A stretch of 64,000 nt of DNA from Pyrocephalus nanus (lineage: Eukaryota > Chordata > Aves > Passeriformes > Tyrannidae), in assembly GCA_038380795.1 (NCBI GenBank), contig CM076266.1:36221425-36285424 (forward strand), read 5' to 3'. Below are positions 23,463-35,600 of the stretch, in pieces. Made by a program: the position numbers and the translations under genes. Under the pieces are notes generated by a model. The model did no database searches. It was given only the letters and a program-made list of their open reading frames with translations, and was not told the DNA's origin. Positions within the stretch are counted from its first letter, which is position 1; every line of letters starts with the position of its first letter.

Positions 23463-26396
23463 GTAAGTACACTTTAGATTTTTTTTTTCTATTCAAATTA
23501 ACATGTTAATTGCTTCATAATATTTTTTGAATAGTAGTTAAGTTTTTTAAATGTCTTCAGTTTTCTTTAGGTAAATGCCTTCTCTTCAGTCATAATGCTT
23601 ACATGCAGAGAGCTTAGTGAGAATTCTGTGGTAATTTTTAACCTTAGAGATAGTTATAGGCTATCAGATTTTAGGTTCTTTTGCACCCCACCCCCTATTT
23701 TTGGTTGGTTGGTTTGGTTTTTCTTTTTTTTTACTCTGATATGGTGGTTTGTTTCCTTAATTTGCATTTTACCCAAGTTTCATATGGTAAAGCAATTCAA
23801 GTGTGCCAGGTTATAAACCTTACTGCTCCTTTTTCTTCCTCCCCTTCTGCTCTTTGTGCTCTCTCAGGGGTATTTTGAGATGTTGGTGTTTCCGGTTTTG
23901 CTAACTTGCCTTAAATAACTCTTACGCAGTTACAGATGCTCACAGGTGCACCCATGCAGATGGAAACAGGATAGTGGGTGGCACTGAAGATCAAAAACAT
24001 CAAAGGGGTGATGGTCAAGTCTCATTCAATTTTTACCTTAGGTTTTTTCTTCTCTCTGAAATAGTCTTGTTCTAATTCACATGACAATCCGCAGACATTC
24101 CGTTTCTTTCCCTGCTGATTGACATCAGGTATCACTGCCAGTATTGCTCACACCATTGCCTTTGCCCTCTTTCACTTCAGAATTAGCCTGTTCTACAAGC
24201 AATTACTCCTCACACCATTTGGAAATCTGAAGCTTGAGCAGAAGGCTGGGACCTGCTTCTTGCTATATATAAAACACCACAGTACCAAAATCTGTTACAG
24301 CTAGCTGGCAGGATGCCATGTAGAGCCTCTGTGCTTTTGCCCTGTGACTTGTCTTGCTTTGCAAGTCAGGTCAGAGGGGGAACCAAAGCAGTGCCTCTCT
24401 CACGGTGTGAGACAAAGAGCTGCTGGCACGTTGGTTGGTGTGACACCTCTTGTGCAGTTCAGCGTGCCAGCCCAGAGTAATGGGAATTTGTTGGTTTTTA
24501 AAACTTGCTGCAAGTAAACTGGAATTTGGGAAAAGGTTTGGAATAGGTGGTTGGACAGGGCTGCGCTTCTGTAGGCAATATGAGAGCTGAGAAATTTTGT
24601 CTTTTCAGACTTTTTGTGCTTGTCTCCAGCACTTGTGTTCTCCTGTGTTTTTTGATACGCTAATTGAGATGCATTGCTGTTATTGAGAGCACCAAGCAAA
24701 TGGTAGAGGAATTTTTTTCATGTTTATGTATTGCAGTTGTTTAGACGTTTATGTATTTTTATTTCAAAGTGAACTGTTTATGTCCTTTGATAGTTTGACA
24801 GCTTTTACTGAGATGTACTGCAAGTTGTGTCATTAATGAAAGTGAATTAATATTGAGGACACACTTCTGTGGGCTTTTCTGGAATGTTCGTCACTGTTCT
24901 GTCTGGGTGCCTCACAAACTTTAGCTATTGCATTCTCCTGATACCTCGTGAAGTGTCATCTTTGGTGTTCTAGAGAGGAAGAACCAGTACTTGTGGTAGC
25001 AATGTGGCTTGCCTCAGGCACAGAGGATGTCTGGCACATAGCAAAAAATTAAACCCAGACTTTCCAAGTCGGATTAAATGGATAGGTTTATTGCAAAGCA
25101 TACTTGTACGTTTTTCTTACTCATTATACATTGTTTTATGATGATTTTAGGAGGCATGGTTTTAAAGAGACTGTAAGTAGAAGTACTTCTGTCAGATTCT
25201 CCAGCTTGCCAAATGGCATAAGCTGTCCAGCAACCATTGAGTTTTGCTTGGGCATGTTGTATCCCCATCACTCCAGTCTCTGAAGATGTCAGCAGATAGC
25301 TCCATCCCCTCCACATCAGCCTGCTGTTCCTGCTTTTTATTCTTAGTATCACCTATGACTTTCTGTTCTCAGGATGGGCAGGGCAACAGCTTGTGGTTAT
25401 GCAGCTCCGTCTGTATTCCAGTCTTTGACTGTACGAAGGCCCACGTTGCACCATGTAGTGTTATGTCATTCCAGATTTTTCTTGGTAACAGCATCACTGG
25501 TTCATTTACATTTTTGCTGAGAAATAACCCCTGTAGATAACCAGAGTTAAGGATGAGTGTTTCACCTATGTCTGTGTGGATTCAAAGGCTTCTAAAAATG
25601 GAGCGCTCATAGCTGTGTAAAAAGAACATTTGGATTGTGAAGTCTGTCTTCTGTGAATCTACTTTAGCCCTTTCAGAGTGTGTATATATATCCTGACATC
25701 ATTTTTTCCACAAGTTTTCTGCTTCATTAGGTTTTTAGAATAGGCCATATTAAATTATGAGTGGCTGTAGAGTACTTTATCATATCCTTATGCTGGGCCT
25801 TATTTACAAGGGTAGGGAGCCTGGCAGTGCAGACAGGTACTCATTTTTCTCTGGAGCTTTTCTATAATGCTCTGATAACTGTATCTCTCACTAGCATTTA
25901 ATCTTAATGGCGAGAAGGATGTGATTATCTCTCCATGTTGCAAGTGGGAGGTAATTCACAGGTTACTGCCAGAAGTTTTCTAAGTGCTTAGCGTTTCCTC
26001 ATGTGTTCCAAAAGCAGCTCATGTTGACCTCAGACATAAAGGTGTATGCCCGTCCTATTTGCGGTTTAGAACTGCATGTATTGGCAAATCTGATGTCCAG
26101 ATAATTAGAGATCAGTTCCAGAATGTGACGTGCAGTTTGGATGGCAGCTGTGTGGATGGAAGTTTGCTGCTGCTGTATGTGGGAAGACGCTGCCCTCCTC
26201 TCTCGCCTCCTGTCAGCTCTGTGAATTGATTTAACTCATGTATCTGGCAGGTTATGCAGCTTTTTTGTTTGGTTATCCTCTGCCTGCCTTATCAGTGTCT
26301 TGTGGAAGGGTCTGAAGAAGGCTGGAGCTGGTATAAGTGGTGTGAATATGTTGTCAGGAAAAGGAACAGGACCTTCTTTAAATCAGCTCACACTAT
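23463..26396 (+). other. RFTN1: RFTN1 intron 2, first block
   Basis: This opens with a consensus donor GTAAGT. No exon or RNA gene was recognised. A short GGTT-rich stretch lies near 23,703-23,722 with a T run near 23,722-23,732. A stretch of more balanced composition near 25,200-25,540 has a 98-codon open frame without recognisable similarity. Confidence 0.6.
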
Positions 26397-26985
26397 TATG
26401 AACTCACAGAATCACAGAATGTGTGAGATTGGAAGGGATGACAGTGGGTCATCTGGTCCAACCTCCCTCCTTGAGCAGAGTCATCCTAGAGCACATTCCA
26501 CAGGATTGTGTCAAGACAGTTCTTGAATATATCCAATAAGGGAGAGTGCACAATCTCTCTGGGCAATCTCTTCTAGTGCTCAGTCACTCATACACTGAAG
26601 AAGTTCTTTCTCGTGTTCAGGTGGCACTTCCTATGCATCATGTTCTCCCATTGCCTTTTGTCCTAGTGGTAGGCACCACCAAGAAGAGCTTGGCTCCATC
26701 CTCTTGACACCCTCCCTTCAGATACTTCTATTCATTGATGAGATTCCCTCTCAGCTGTCTCTTCTTGAGGCTGAACAGGCCCAGCTCCCTGAGCCTTTCC
26801 TCTTAAGAGAGATGCTCCAGTCCTCTAATCATCTTTGTAGCTCTCTGCTGGACCCGCTCCAGGAGCTTCATGTCTCTCCTCTGCTGAGGAGCCCAGAACC
26901 AGACACAGCACTCCTACTCACGAGGGCTGAGTAAAGGAGCAGGATTACCTCCCTTGAACTGCTGGCAGTGCTCATTCCCTTAGCA
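26397..26985 (-). mobile_element. CR1 LINE, 3' end fragment in intron 2
   Basis: A clear CR1 copy in - orientation, antisense to RFTN1. Its 3' end is at about 26,400, where the tail signature (CACAGAATCACAGAATG with 'ttggaagggatgac' and 'catctggtccaacctccct') appears in reverse complement. Moving right, the UTR and then the ORF2 C-terminal region follow: 'ttgccttttgtcctagtggt' near 26,651, 'gaggctgaacaggcccagctccctgagcctttcct' near 26,767-26,800, and 'gtagctctctgctggacccgctccaggagct' near 26,836-26,866. It stops near 26,985, so it is 5' truncated. It resembles the CR1 at 11.84-12.67 kb in the same orientation and is probably the same subfamily. Confidence 0.92.
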
Positions 26986-29005
26986 TCACTGTCGAAAACA
27001 GGGATAAAATACTGTCCTGGTGATCATTTTTCTACCATGTTAGTTAGAAATTTAACTTTACTTGCTTGCTGTTTTTGGTTACTGTTTACCTTCTGGCATA
27101 CACAGCTAAAGGAATATAAGGAAATATGTTCCTTTATTAAATATTTTTATTCTTTTTTGAACTTTTGCATTGCTCTGTATTGGTGCAGATGTCCAGTGGA
27201 AAATAGTGTTTGATCACTTGTTTAAGTGCTGTATAAATAGATGCAAAAGGCAGAATTGAGGTTGCAAGCATAAACCTAATTTTTACATTTCCCAGTGTTA
27301 CAGCATTGATGTAATTGAAAGTAAAGTGTCTAGGGAAAGATTTTCCAGACTTTCAAGGAAGTACACTGTGGAGAACCCATCAGTTTCTATTGTGTGCCCC
27401 ACACTGATAATCTGCATGGTTATTAAGAATTAAAATGGTTAGATTTGTCACTGTCCTTTATTTCTTGAGCAAGTGTGGAAATTGATACCAGCAAAGGGTT
27501 CTCACTAGTACAGACTGGCACTTGAGGAATAAGGGACACCTTGCTAAGGCATGTCAAAACCTTGAGGTGGGCACGCTTTTTTTGAGTTGTTGGCTTTATA
27601 ATATCTGCTTATGAGCATTACCTTTCTTGTTTCTCCTAAGGTGGCCTCTCTTCCAAGAAATCACAGTCTGTCTTCTGTGTTGTCCCTTGACAGGGTCATC
27701 CTGCGCTCTATTCTTTAGTCATCTGTACTGTCCAAAGCTTACAGGCTGCTGCTCTTCCTCAGGCAAAATCACACTAGTTTTCACCCAAATTAAGTTGATA
27801 AAATCATCATGCATTTTTACTTGTGAAGGAGACATTACTAGATTTGTGAATTGGGTGGCTCATTGCTGGGTTGGCAAAATGCCAGAGGAGGTGCAGAGGA
27901 AGAGCAACATCATCCCTCTGTTGACAGCAGTGACCTACTTGGTTTCCCCAACTTTGACACATAGCTTCATTCCTGGTGGGCTCATCCAGCTCCTGAACTC
28001 TGCCCATCTCGCTGTCATCTTGTTGCTGTCGTTCCTTCACAAAGTCAGGCTCATATGTCACTGTACAGTCCAGTTTTGTGTCATCTCCATCTTTAGCAGG
28101 TTTCTTCAGACAGGTTTTCACCCCCAGTCATTTCTTCTACCACTCCCTGGAGTCATTCTGTCTCAGAGACCGGCCACTCCCACTGGTGCCATGCAATGGG
28201 TACAGGTAATGGCTGGGAAAAGATGTACAGTGCCTGGATCTGGAATTGGAATATTTCTCTAGCATTCTGCTGGCAAATTCTCACTTCACAGTTGCTCAGT
28301 TAGTTGCCTTCTCGCTGCCTTTGAGACAGTACTAATGTTAAGTGGCAATGGTTGAATTTTATAACAATAAAACATTTGAGTAAAGTAAAAGACAGTAGCA
28401 TTAGATTAATGCTGCAGCAAACCTTTTGCTAGGAAGCTGGAAGAGACAAATTAGGGTCTATCTGTATACACTTCAGGCCTTTACTGGGGAAAAAAACCCA
28501 TACGCAAAAGATTATATCATCTGCCCAGAAGTAAAAAAAATGGTTTTTATTTTGCATTCCTCTCCGTATATAAAAAAGGAGCTGAATAATAATCATCTTC
28601 TACCTCTACTATCTCCAAGTTTTATTGGAAATAAGAGGCAAATTGTGAGCAAGCTTCAGGAAGACACATGCTGGCAAATGGAGTAGCCCTAATTTAAAGC
28701 AACCATGTTTTCAACAGTGCCTCTATGGGGTAAGCTGTTTTTTGTTTGGTTATTTTGTTGGAAAGAGAAATATTTCAATAATCTGCATTCCTTACTTGCT
28801 CTTATCTGATCTACTGGTTTTGGAAAACTTCACTTGCAATGACAGATCATACAGAAACTAAGCAAACTTATTCATCCTTTATTTCTTGACTTCCACTTCC
28901 TTTCCATTATGACAGAAACTGGGAATCTGATAGTAATTTATTTCTTCACTTCTCGGAATAGTGTGGAAGTTTTTGATATTTAGGAGAATTTTTTTGACTG
29001 ACTTG

Positions 29006-29025
29006 ATTTTTTTTTTTTTTTTTTT
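29006..29025. repeat. Poly-T run
   Basis: Run of about 19-20 thymines in intron 2 with no recognisable retroposon body beside it. Confidence 0.85.
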
Positions 29026-29469
29026 GCTTTGCTTTACATTCCTATAGTAAATCATTGGCCTGATGAGTTACGACAGGTTTTGGCCTTGAATAAAGTTGGC
29101 ATGAAACATATGCTAGCCATGTGATGAGAATGAAATGGGGGTATAAATTTTTTTAAATGGGGAAAGGCTATACTCTGAACAAGCCATTTGTGCTATAAAA
29201 CCACTAAAATCCAGATGTTTTGACAGAATGAAAAATAGCAATATTTCACATGTTCCAGCAGAGTTTTTAAGTTATAATGTGAATACATAGACATATGGTT
29301 TTTATCCTGTTTTCAAGAATTTGTCTCTTTAGTAAAAAAAAAAAAAAATTAAAATGAAGAAAATTATTTAAAAGTAAGGTTATTAGTTACATTCCAACAT
29401 TCCTGAGAGTACTCTCAGTGTAACAAGTTTGCTACATACATAAAACACTCTGATTTGAGACATTTTCAT

Positions 29470-29506
29470 GTATATGTGCCTATATATTTATATGTGTGCA
29501 TATATA

Positions 29507-29553
<47 letters not shown>
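29470..29553. repeat. TA/TG microsatellite with (TA)15 core
   Basis: A pure (TA)15 array occupies 29,521-29,550. It is preceded by about 50 bases of imperfect alternating TG, TA and CA units, consistent with a decayed TG/CA array that has been invaded by TA expansion. Such arrays are length-variable and can form cruciform or unwound DNA. Confidence 0.93.
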
Positions 29554-29554
<1 letters not shown>

Positions 29555-32500
29555 CTGAAAGTGTATCTTTCAAGTTCTGACAAGCATATGGATACTTTAC
29601 CATAATGTTTTGGAGCCAGTTAAACTGCTCAAGAAATAGTTGCTACAGTCTTATTAAAACTGCTATGGCTAGGCTTTTGATTTTTATTGCTGGTTTTCTA
29701 GTACAAGACATAAATAATGTGCTAGTGAACCTTTATAGAGGACATTACTATATTAGAATCAGTAATTTAGACTATATCCGTACTGGAATTTTCTTTAATA
29801 TGAAATTAAATTTGAGTTGAATACAGGCTTAAATTAATAAAAAACCCTTCAGTGTTCCCCCTTGGATGGGGAAAGAAGAAGTCTATTTGGAAATTGGAAG
29901 TGTCATGCACAGAAAAGTGTGCAAGTGGAGGATAGAGAAGCATTTTTCCTGTAAAATATGTATGCATCTTTTATCAGGAAGTTCTTTTTGCTACAGAACA
30001 TAGTACTTGTTGTTGACTTCAGTGCTTATCATCACTTCCTATTGTGAGTTTTTATACTATATAAGCAGTTACTTGTACCTGGCTTTTCTTTCTCCTTCTC
30101 TTCACCATTCATTAAAAAACCCCAAAAATAGTAAAAAAATCCCCAAATGTAAAGAAAACTAATCCACTTCTCCAAGCAAGTGACTGTATGATTCAAAAAA
30201 AGGAACAAAACCTGCAACTCTGCATTTGCAGGTGTTCTTTAAGACTAGTAAAAGCAAACGGTTCCCCATTGGTGAAATGATTTAATTTTCTGTTTTCATT
30301 TCTGTAAGCAAAAAAACCATAAATTAAATTAGCATCTGAGTTTTGTATTTCAAGTTGACCAGGTCTGTTACCACCATTTTGTTCTTGGGAGCGATGAAAT
30401 AAAATTAGCACGGCAAAATATTGTTAGGTTATTTATGAGATGTGATAACTCGAAGCAGACTGTATAGATCATCTATAACGGACTAAAACATTGCTTCAGA
30501 AGAGATTAATATGGAACAGGTTCGGAGCAGAAAGACGAGGAGCAGAGGAGGCCAATGGATTACTTCTGTGTAGCCCAGATCCTGTAATGCTTCCCCTTTG
30601 TTAAAGCTGTGTCCATGTGCATATCCGATTCAACTTAGTTTGATTATATGCACGTGATAAAATGGATCAGCAGAAGGGTTTTGCTGGATTTGGGCTTCAG
30701 TCCTTTCTATTAATGCAAGTATGAAGAAATGAGATTTTTTTGGCTTCTCTTGGTTCTCTTTTTCCCTTGGTTGTGAATTACAGTCTGTAGCAATGTGGAA
30801 CCCTTCAGGACTTGCTGTTGTAAGTCACAGCAAAGTGAAATGTTCCTACTGTAGCAGTTTATAAAACTTGTGTGTCTTGGGAAACTTGCAGTTTGACATA
30901 AAAGGAGCATTCCATATGTTAGGAGTTTAATAAATGCCATAAATTACATCATAAATGTAATTGCTTTAAAGAGTCATTAGATTTGAACTTTACCATTTTT
31001 TAAATTACACTCGAGTGAAAACTGTTAAGACATATTTTAGTCTCTAAATGGAAGCTTTGCTTTCCCTAATTATTGTACCTAGATCCTTGTAGCAGACTGC
31101 ATGCACACATCTCTTTTTCTGTATGTATAAGCTTATCTATATCTGTACCTCGATAACGTCTGCAATACATAGGCACACGTGTGTATTGTACATGCACTTA
31201 CTGAGAGGGATAATTCATGGGGGTACAAGCTTTCAATCACGTTTGGCTTTATGGTTACACTTAATTGTAATATAACAGAGGGTACAAAGAGCTTTATCTG
31301 AAGTCCCGTGATGACTGTGACAGAACTGGGAGTAGGTCCTGGGCAGTTCACTGTGCTGGTAGCTAGATCATGGCCTTCAAAGCACCGTTCTCACTGAATC
31401 TAAGGCAAGAAGCCAGTCAGTATTATGAATTAAATCTCCTAGCACATATGTTACCAGTTATATACCTGCAGGAAAGCTGTACTATTGAAATAATTTCAAA
31501 TGGGAACAAAGGCTAAAGTTTGCTGGCGTTGCCTTTCCCCTCAAGATCCAGCTGTACTGTGGCACTGCTATTCTGAGTTGGAATAATGCATTGTAGACTA
31601 GATGAAAGCTTAAATACAATATGGTATGTGTATTAGAACATCTCAAATATGTTAAAGAATATTAGTATGATGTGTTTTGGAACTGTACTTTCAACTTGTG
31701 ATTGGAAATACAGTTTTCTTTTAGATGCTTTTATGGAGTCTCACCCCAAATACATCTAGCAATATCATAGCCACTTTTTCTATCTGGATTCTGCATGTGT
31801 ATTTAGGCAATAGGTGTGTGTGAAATAAAAATGGTCTAAGGAGGAAAGGAACATCTGCAGGTTGTTTTTTCTATTTATGCATGTTCCACATTGTCAAAAA
31901 ATGTGTGCGACAATAGTCAGGTTTGTGCTAACTTTTCTGGTCTGCGCCCATTCTTAGACTGAAGATGGTGTAGCTGTAATACTCCCTTCTTACCATGTCA
32001 TCATTGATTGTGTCTACTGTGTTAGCTGAAGGTTCTTCTTACTGTAGTTAGTGAGTTCTTACCAGAGTTCCATACTCATACACGAGTGCTGTAAGTCACT
32101 CACATCATGGAAAAATACAGATATGTCCAAAGGGAGCTCTCAACTTCAAGAAACCTTTTCTTTCTGTCAGCAACTCAGGAACTGCACATGATCCTTCCGA
32201 GTGCCCGTGTCTCTCCTTTGGCCTTTGGCTTTGCACATTTTTGCAATCTTCATGTGGTTTTCATCCTCCTGATGCTGCTCAAGATCCAAGGAGCCAGACC
32301 TGGCAGTCTGCAAGGCTAGCAGACAGGCATTTCTGATGGAATGATGAAATTCTTCAAGTCACAGGGGCCCAATTCGGTTTTCTCAGAAACAAAACCTCCC
32401 CTGTGTTTAGCTGGAACAGGAGATCACACAGTGGCTTCAAACTTCAAAGAACAAATGCCTCATGGTTTTATTACTGGAGAGAAGTGATGAGGAGTCATCT

Positions 32501-32999
32501 CTATAGTAATCTGCTTAGTCATTTTAGGACTTGTTACTACAAATTTGTGGACATCATCCAGATAAAAGATGATATGTAAAATCTATGCATTATTGTAATG
32601 GAGTTCTTAACACATTTACAAAATAAATTATTGTTGTTTGGTTAAAATCTCATGCAAGTGAAAGGTTTAGAATTGGTTAATTCTGAGTGGAGGATACCCC
32701 CTTTGAGAGAAAAAAGGACTTTTGGTGTTAGCTGCTCTTGATCTTGAGAAATCACTTCTCTTATTCATACTGAAAGTAGATGTACATTGATTGTGGGGGA
32801 ATTTTTTTTTCATTTCCATTTATATTTCTCATTTTCCTGTATGAAGAATGAAGAGTCTCTATTGTGATGGAAATGGTGTCGATACTTAGGTGTTTCACAT
32901 TGCCTGTGACAGTGTCTTGGTGGGTCAGGCCCAAGGGTCCCCATAGCAGAGTACTGGCTGGTATCAGGCTGTGTGTTACCCTAAACCAGTACTGGGGTG

Positions 33000-35600
33000 C
33001 AAGAGGAGTAGACAGCAAGATTGGAGCAGTGGCCTCTGGGGAATTTTAAAATGCGTTTTGAGTGTTTTACTTTGGACAAAAAAGTTAGTCCTGTACACTG
33101 GACATCCCACTGCACGTTTCAAAGCAGCCTTCAGGAAAGGTATCTGAGAAACATTCCCATCTGGCTTGCAAGCCCTTCTGGGGGCCATTCCAGGAGGTGC
33201 TGTTTTGTCCCAGTGTCTGTCTCACGCATATGACTCTGCTTGTCGTTGCTCTGCCAGTGACACTTGTAAAGAGATTTCACATGCAGAAACACGTCTTAAT
33301 TTCTGTTCTACATCTGTTACGGGTTTGTTTTCTCTTCCTGCATCTTCATACATGCTACCATTGCAGCTACTTCCTGACAACTTCTCCTGACTTTTTCTGC
33401 CAATGGCAGCTGTGGCAGCTACTCTGTGAGCACACTCCAGATGAGCTGACTCCTGCCTGCTTCCTCCTTACCTTTGTCTGAGGAGGAAGACAAGGACCAT
33501 GCTTTACCTTCATGAGTTTTAAGTCTTTTGCGTCCCTATGTACAGTGGAGGGTACCATGGGTGTGGGACACAAAATTCGACTGCTAGGGCTAGTGGTTGC
33601 CTCTCTGCATTTGAGGATGGTGTGGTAGGCCAGAATTTGCACTTGTACAAGCTACTGCCATCACTTTGCCATGACTGGAAAAAACTTCGGGAGTCCAGAC
33701 TTGCCACTCTATGGAGTCCCAAAACTGCAGTAGCTGATGGTCAGTGGCTGGCCAGTTTGGGAAGGGAGGACAAGTTTGCAGTGGGCAAAATCATGACCAA
33801 GTTCTGCAGTGTTATCCTCCAGGCAGTTCCAAACACTGTTCTTGCAGATAGGATCAGCAGAGCTTAGTGTCTAGAAGTGAAGAGATTCACACTTTTCCTG
33901 GTGGCATTTGGCTGTCCTACATGCGCATAGTCTCTTGCCTGACTCTCAATGCCTGTTTTGACTTTTTCTCCCTGTTGGCAGATGCCTTCAGCTGCTGGCT
34001 CAATGGCCCTCAGGAAGCATAACAAGCTTCAGACTCAGTTGTTTGCTAAGGAAAAATATGGCTGACAAGTAGCAGCAGCAGCAAACCACGCAGGAAAAGG
34101 GAGGGGTGAGGGTCAAACTTGAGCCCTGCTCTTAGGAGAAGTGACAAAAGGAGGAGATCTGACAAAAGAAATGGTAATAAAGTCTGCCCTTCTGCTCCAC
34201 TGGCTTGGAGGGGAGAGACTTCTAAGGAGGAGGAAGGAGGGTAGTACAGTCTGATTAAGTCCTACTCTCAGCAAGAAAACATGTATCTCTCCCTGGGAAG
34301 CATCTGTTCCTCCCTTGCTTTTCTCTTAGCTTGCAGAGGAAATGGCCTGCCAGTCCTGTTCCGAAGCTTTTGGCTGAAGCACCCCGTTCAGAGAAGGACC
34401 GTGCCCTGTCAGCTGCTTGATAGGCTGTCAACACTCAGCTGACATGTCAGCTCGTATGAAGCTCCAAAGGGTCTTCATAGCCAGAATCCTTCAATCCTAG
34501 AAACCGCCTGCACACTCTTTCCCACAAAAAAATGCAGCAATCAAGATATCTGTCAGCCTTGTGTTGAGCTATAGCATCCCTAGCCCAGGCTCCCTGCCAT
34601 AGCTTTCCTGCTGCTGCGCCCCAGAAAACACGGATGCTTTAGGCTTCTCTGCTGAAAAAGTGGAGTGGAAGGCACAGCTGCAGCTAAACAGCCACGGGTC
34701 AGAGAAGGAGTTCAAGGAACACCTTGGCCAGCTTTATTCTCAGATAAGACTACCATGGCCCAAAAGTTACAAGGAAAGTGATAAGGAAAGCAGAGGAGGA
34801 AAAATGGGATCTGGAACCTCAGAGCGGGGACAAAGACAAGGAAAAAGGGTGATGTGCTGATATGGCCTACACCATAAGCATTCCCTAATGAATCATTGTG
34901 ACCAGAGAAGTAACTGGAGCCAAGACTAACCCAGCTTTGGCATCTGGCACTGCACCTACAGACATGGAGAGAACGTGAGAGATGTACATCCTGTCTACAG
35001 GCTGCATGTTGACATGGAGAATAAAACCAGATCTTCCAACATCCTTACATTGAGTAGAACCTCCCCCAGTACAAAATGATGCATCCATGCTGTGGGTGTC
35101 TCTGCAGCAGATAAGACACAGAGGTAGGAGGAGTTCCAGGAGCAGGACCGTGTTGATGCTACTGTTCCTCTAAGGGGTGTATGGGACCAGGTGACTTGTC
35201 ACAAGTGCAGAAGGGAAGTGCACTACCCTGACAGCCTCTGCTTCGTAGTGCTATGTCTTCTGGAGAGGTAGAACCACCCTGGCCTGGACCAGTTGTAGGT
35301 CATAGACATGGAGACCCCAAATGTTGTGTGTAATGCTGCTGCTGTGTTCCCCTGTACTTGGACAGGGAAGGGGCTTCACAGCAGCACCTTTCTGGAAGGC
35401 TAAGAATGTGGTGTTAGCATGACTTACTATGGCCTGCTCACTTTGTTGCCAGGATAGATGCGAGTACTTGTGCACGGTGGGAAAAGGAGACACGATCTCC
35501 AAAAAGGAGGGGACAGCAGGAGAAAAGAGAGCAGATAAAATAAGGAAAGAATATGAAAGGGCAGGAGGAGAGGAACACACAAACTCAAAAAACTTACAGT
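33000..35600 (+). other. RFTN1: RFTN1 intron 2, less AT-rich block, unidentified
   Basis: Composition is visibly richer in G and C than the flanking intron, with many short open frames on both strands and purine-rich runs (for example 34,076-34,180 and 35,478-35,575). I found no CR1 landmarks, no LTR ends and no protein similarity. It may be an old unidentified repeat, a regulatory cluster or simply a compositional fluctuation. Confidence 0.4.

Larger units (their letters stand above)
26986..32999 (+). other. RFTN1: RFTN1 intron 2, second block
   Basis: AT-rich intron. An open frame of 211 codons (27,627-28,262) has no recognisable domain and no supported splice sites. A T run lies at about 29,007-29,025, an A run near 29,334-29,348, and a TA microsatellite near 29.5 kb. 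No gene or element was recognised. Confidence 0.55.

Noticed and set aside
27627..28262. A 211-codon open frame in intron 2
   Set aside because: No recognisable domain and no Kozak or splice support. It is compatible with chance in 64 kb of six-frame sequence. A translated search with a conserved hit in other birds would reverse this.
33000..35600. An endogenous retrovirus in intron 2
   Set aside because: No paired LTRs, primer-binding site or retroviral protein resemblance could be seen. The block is left as unidentified.
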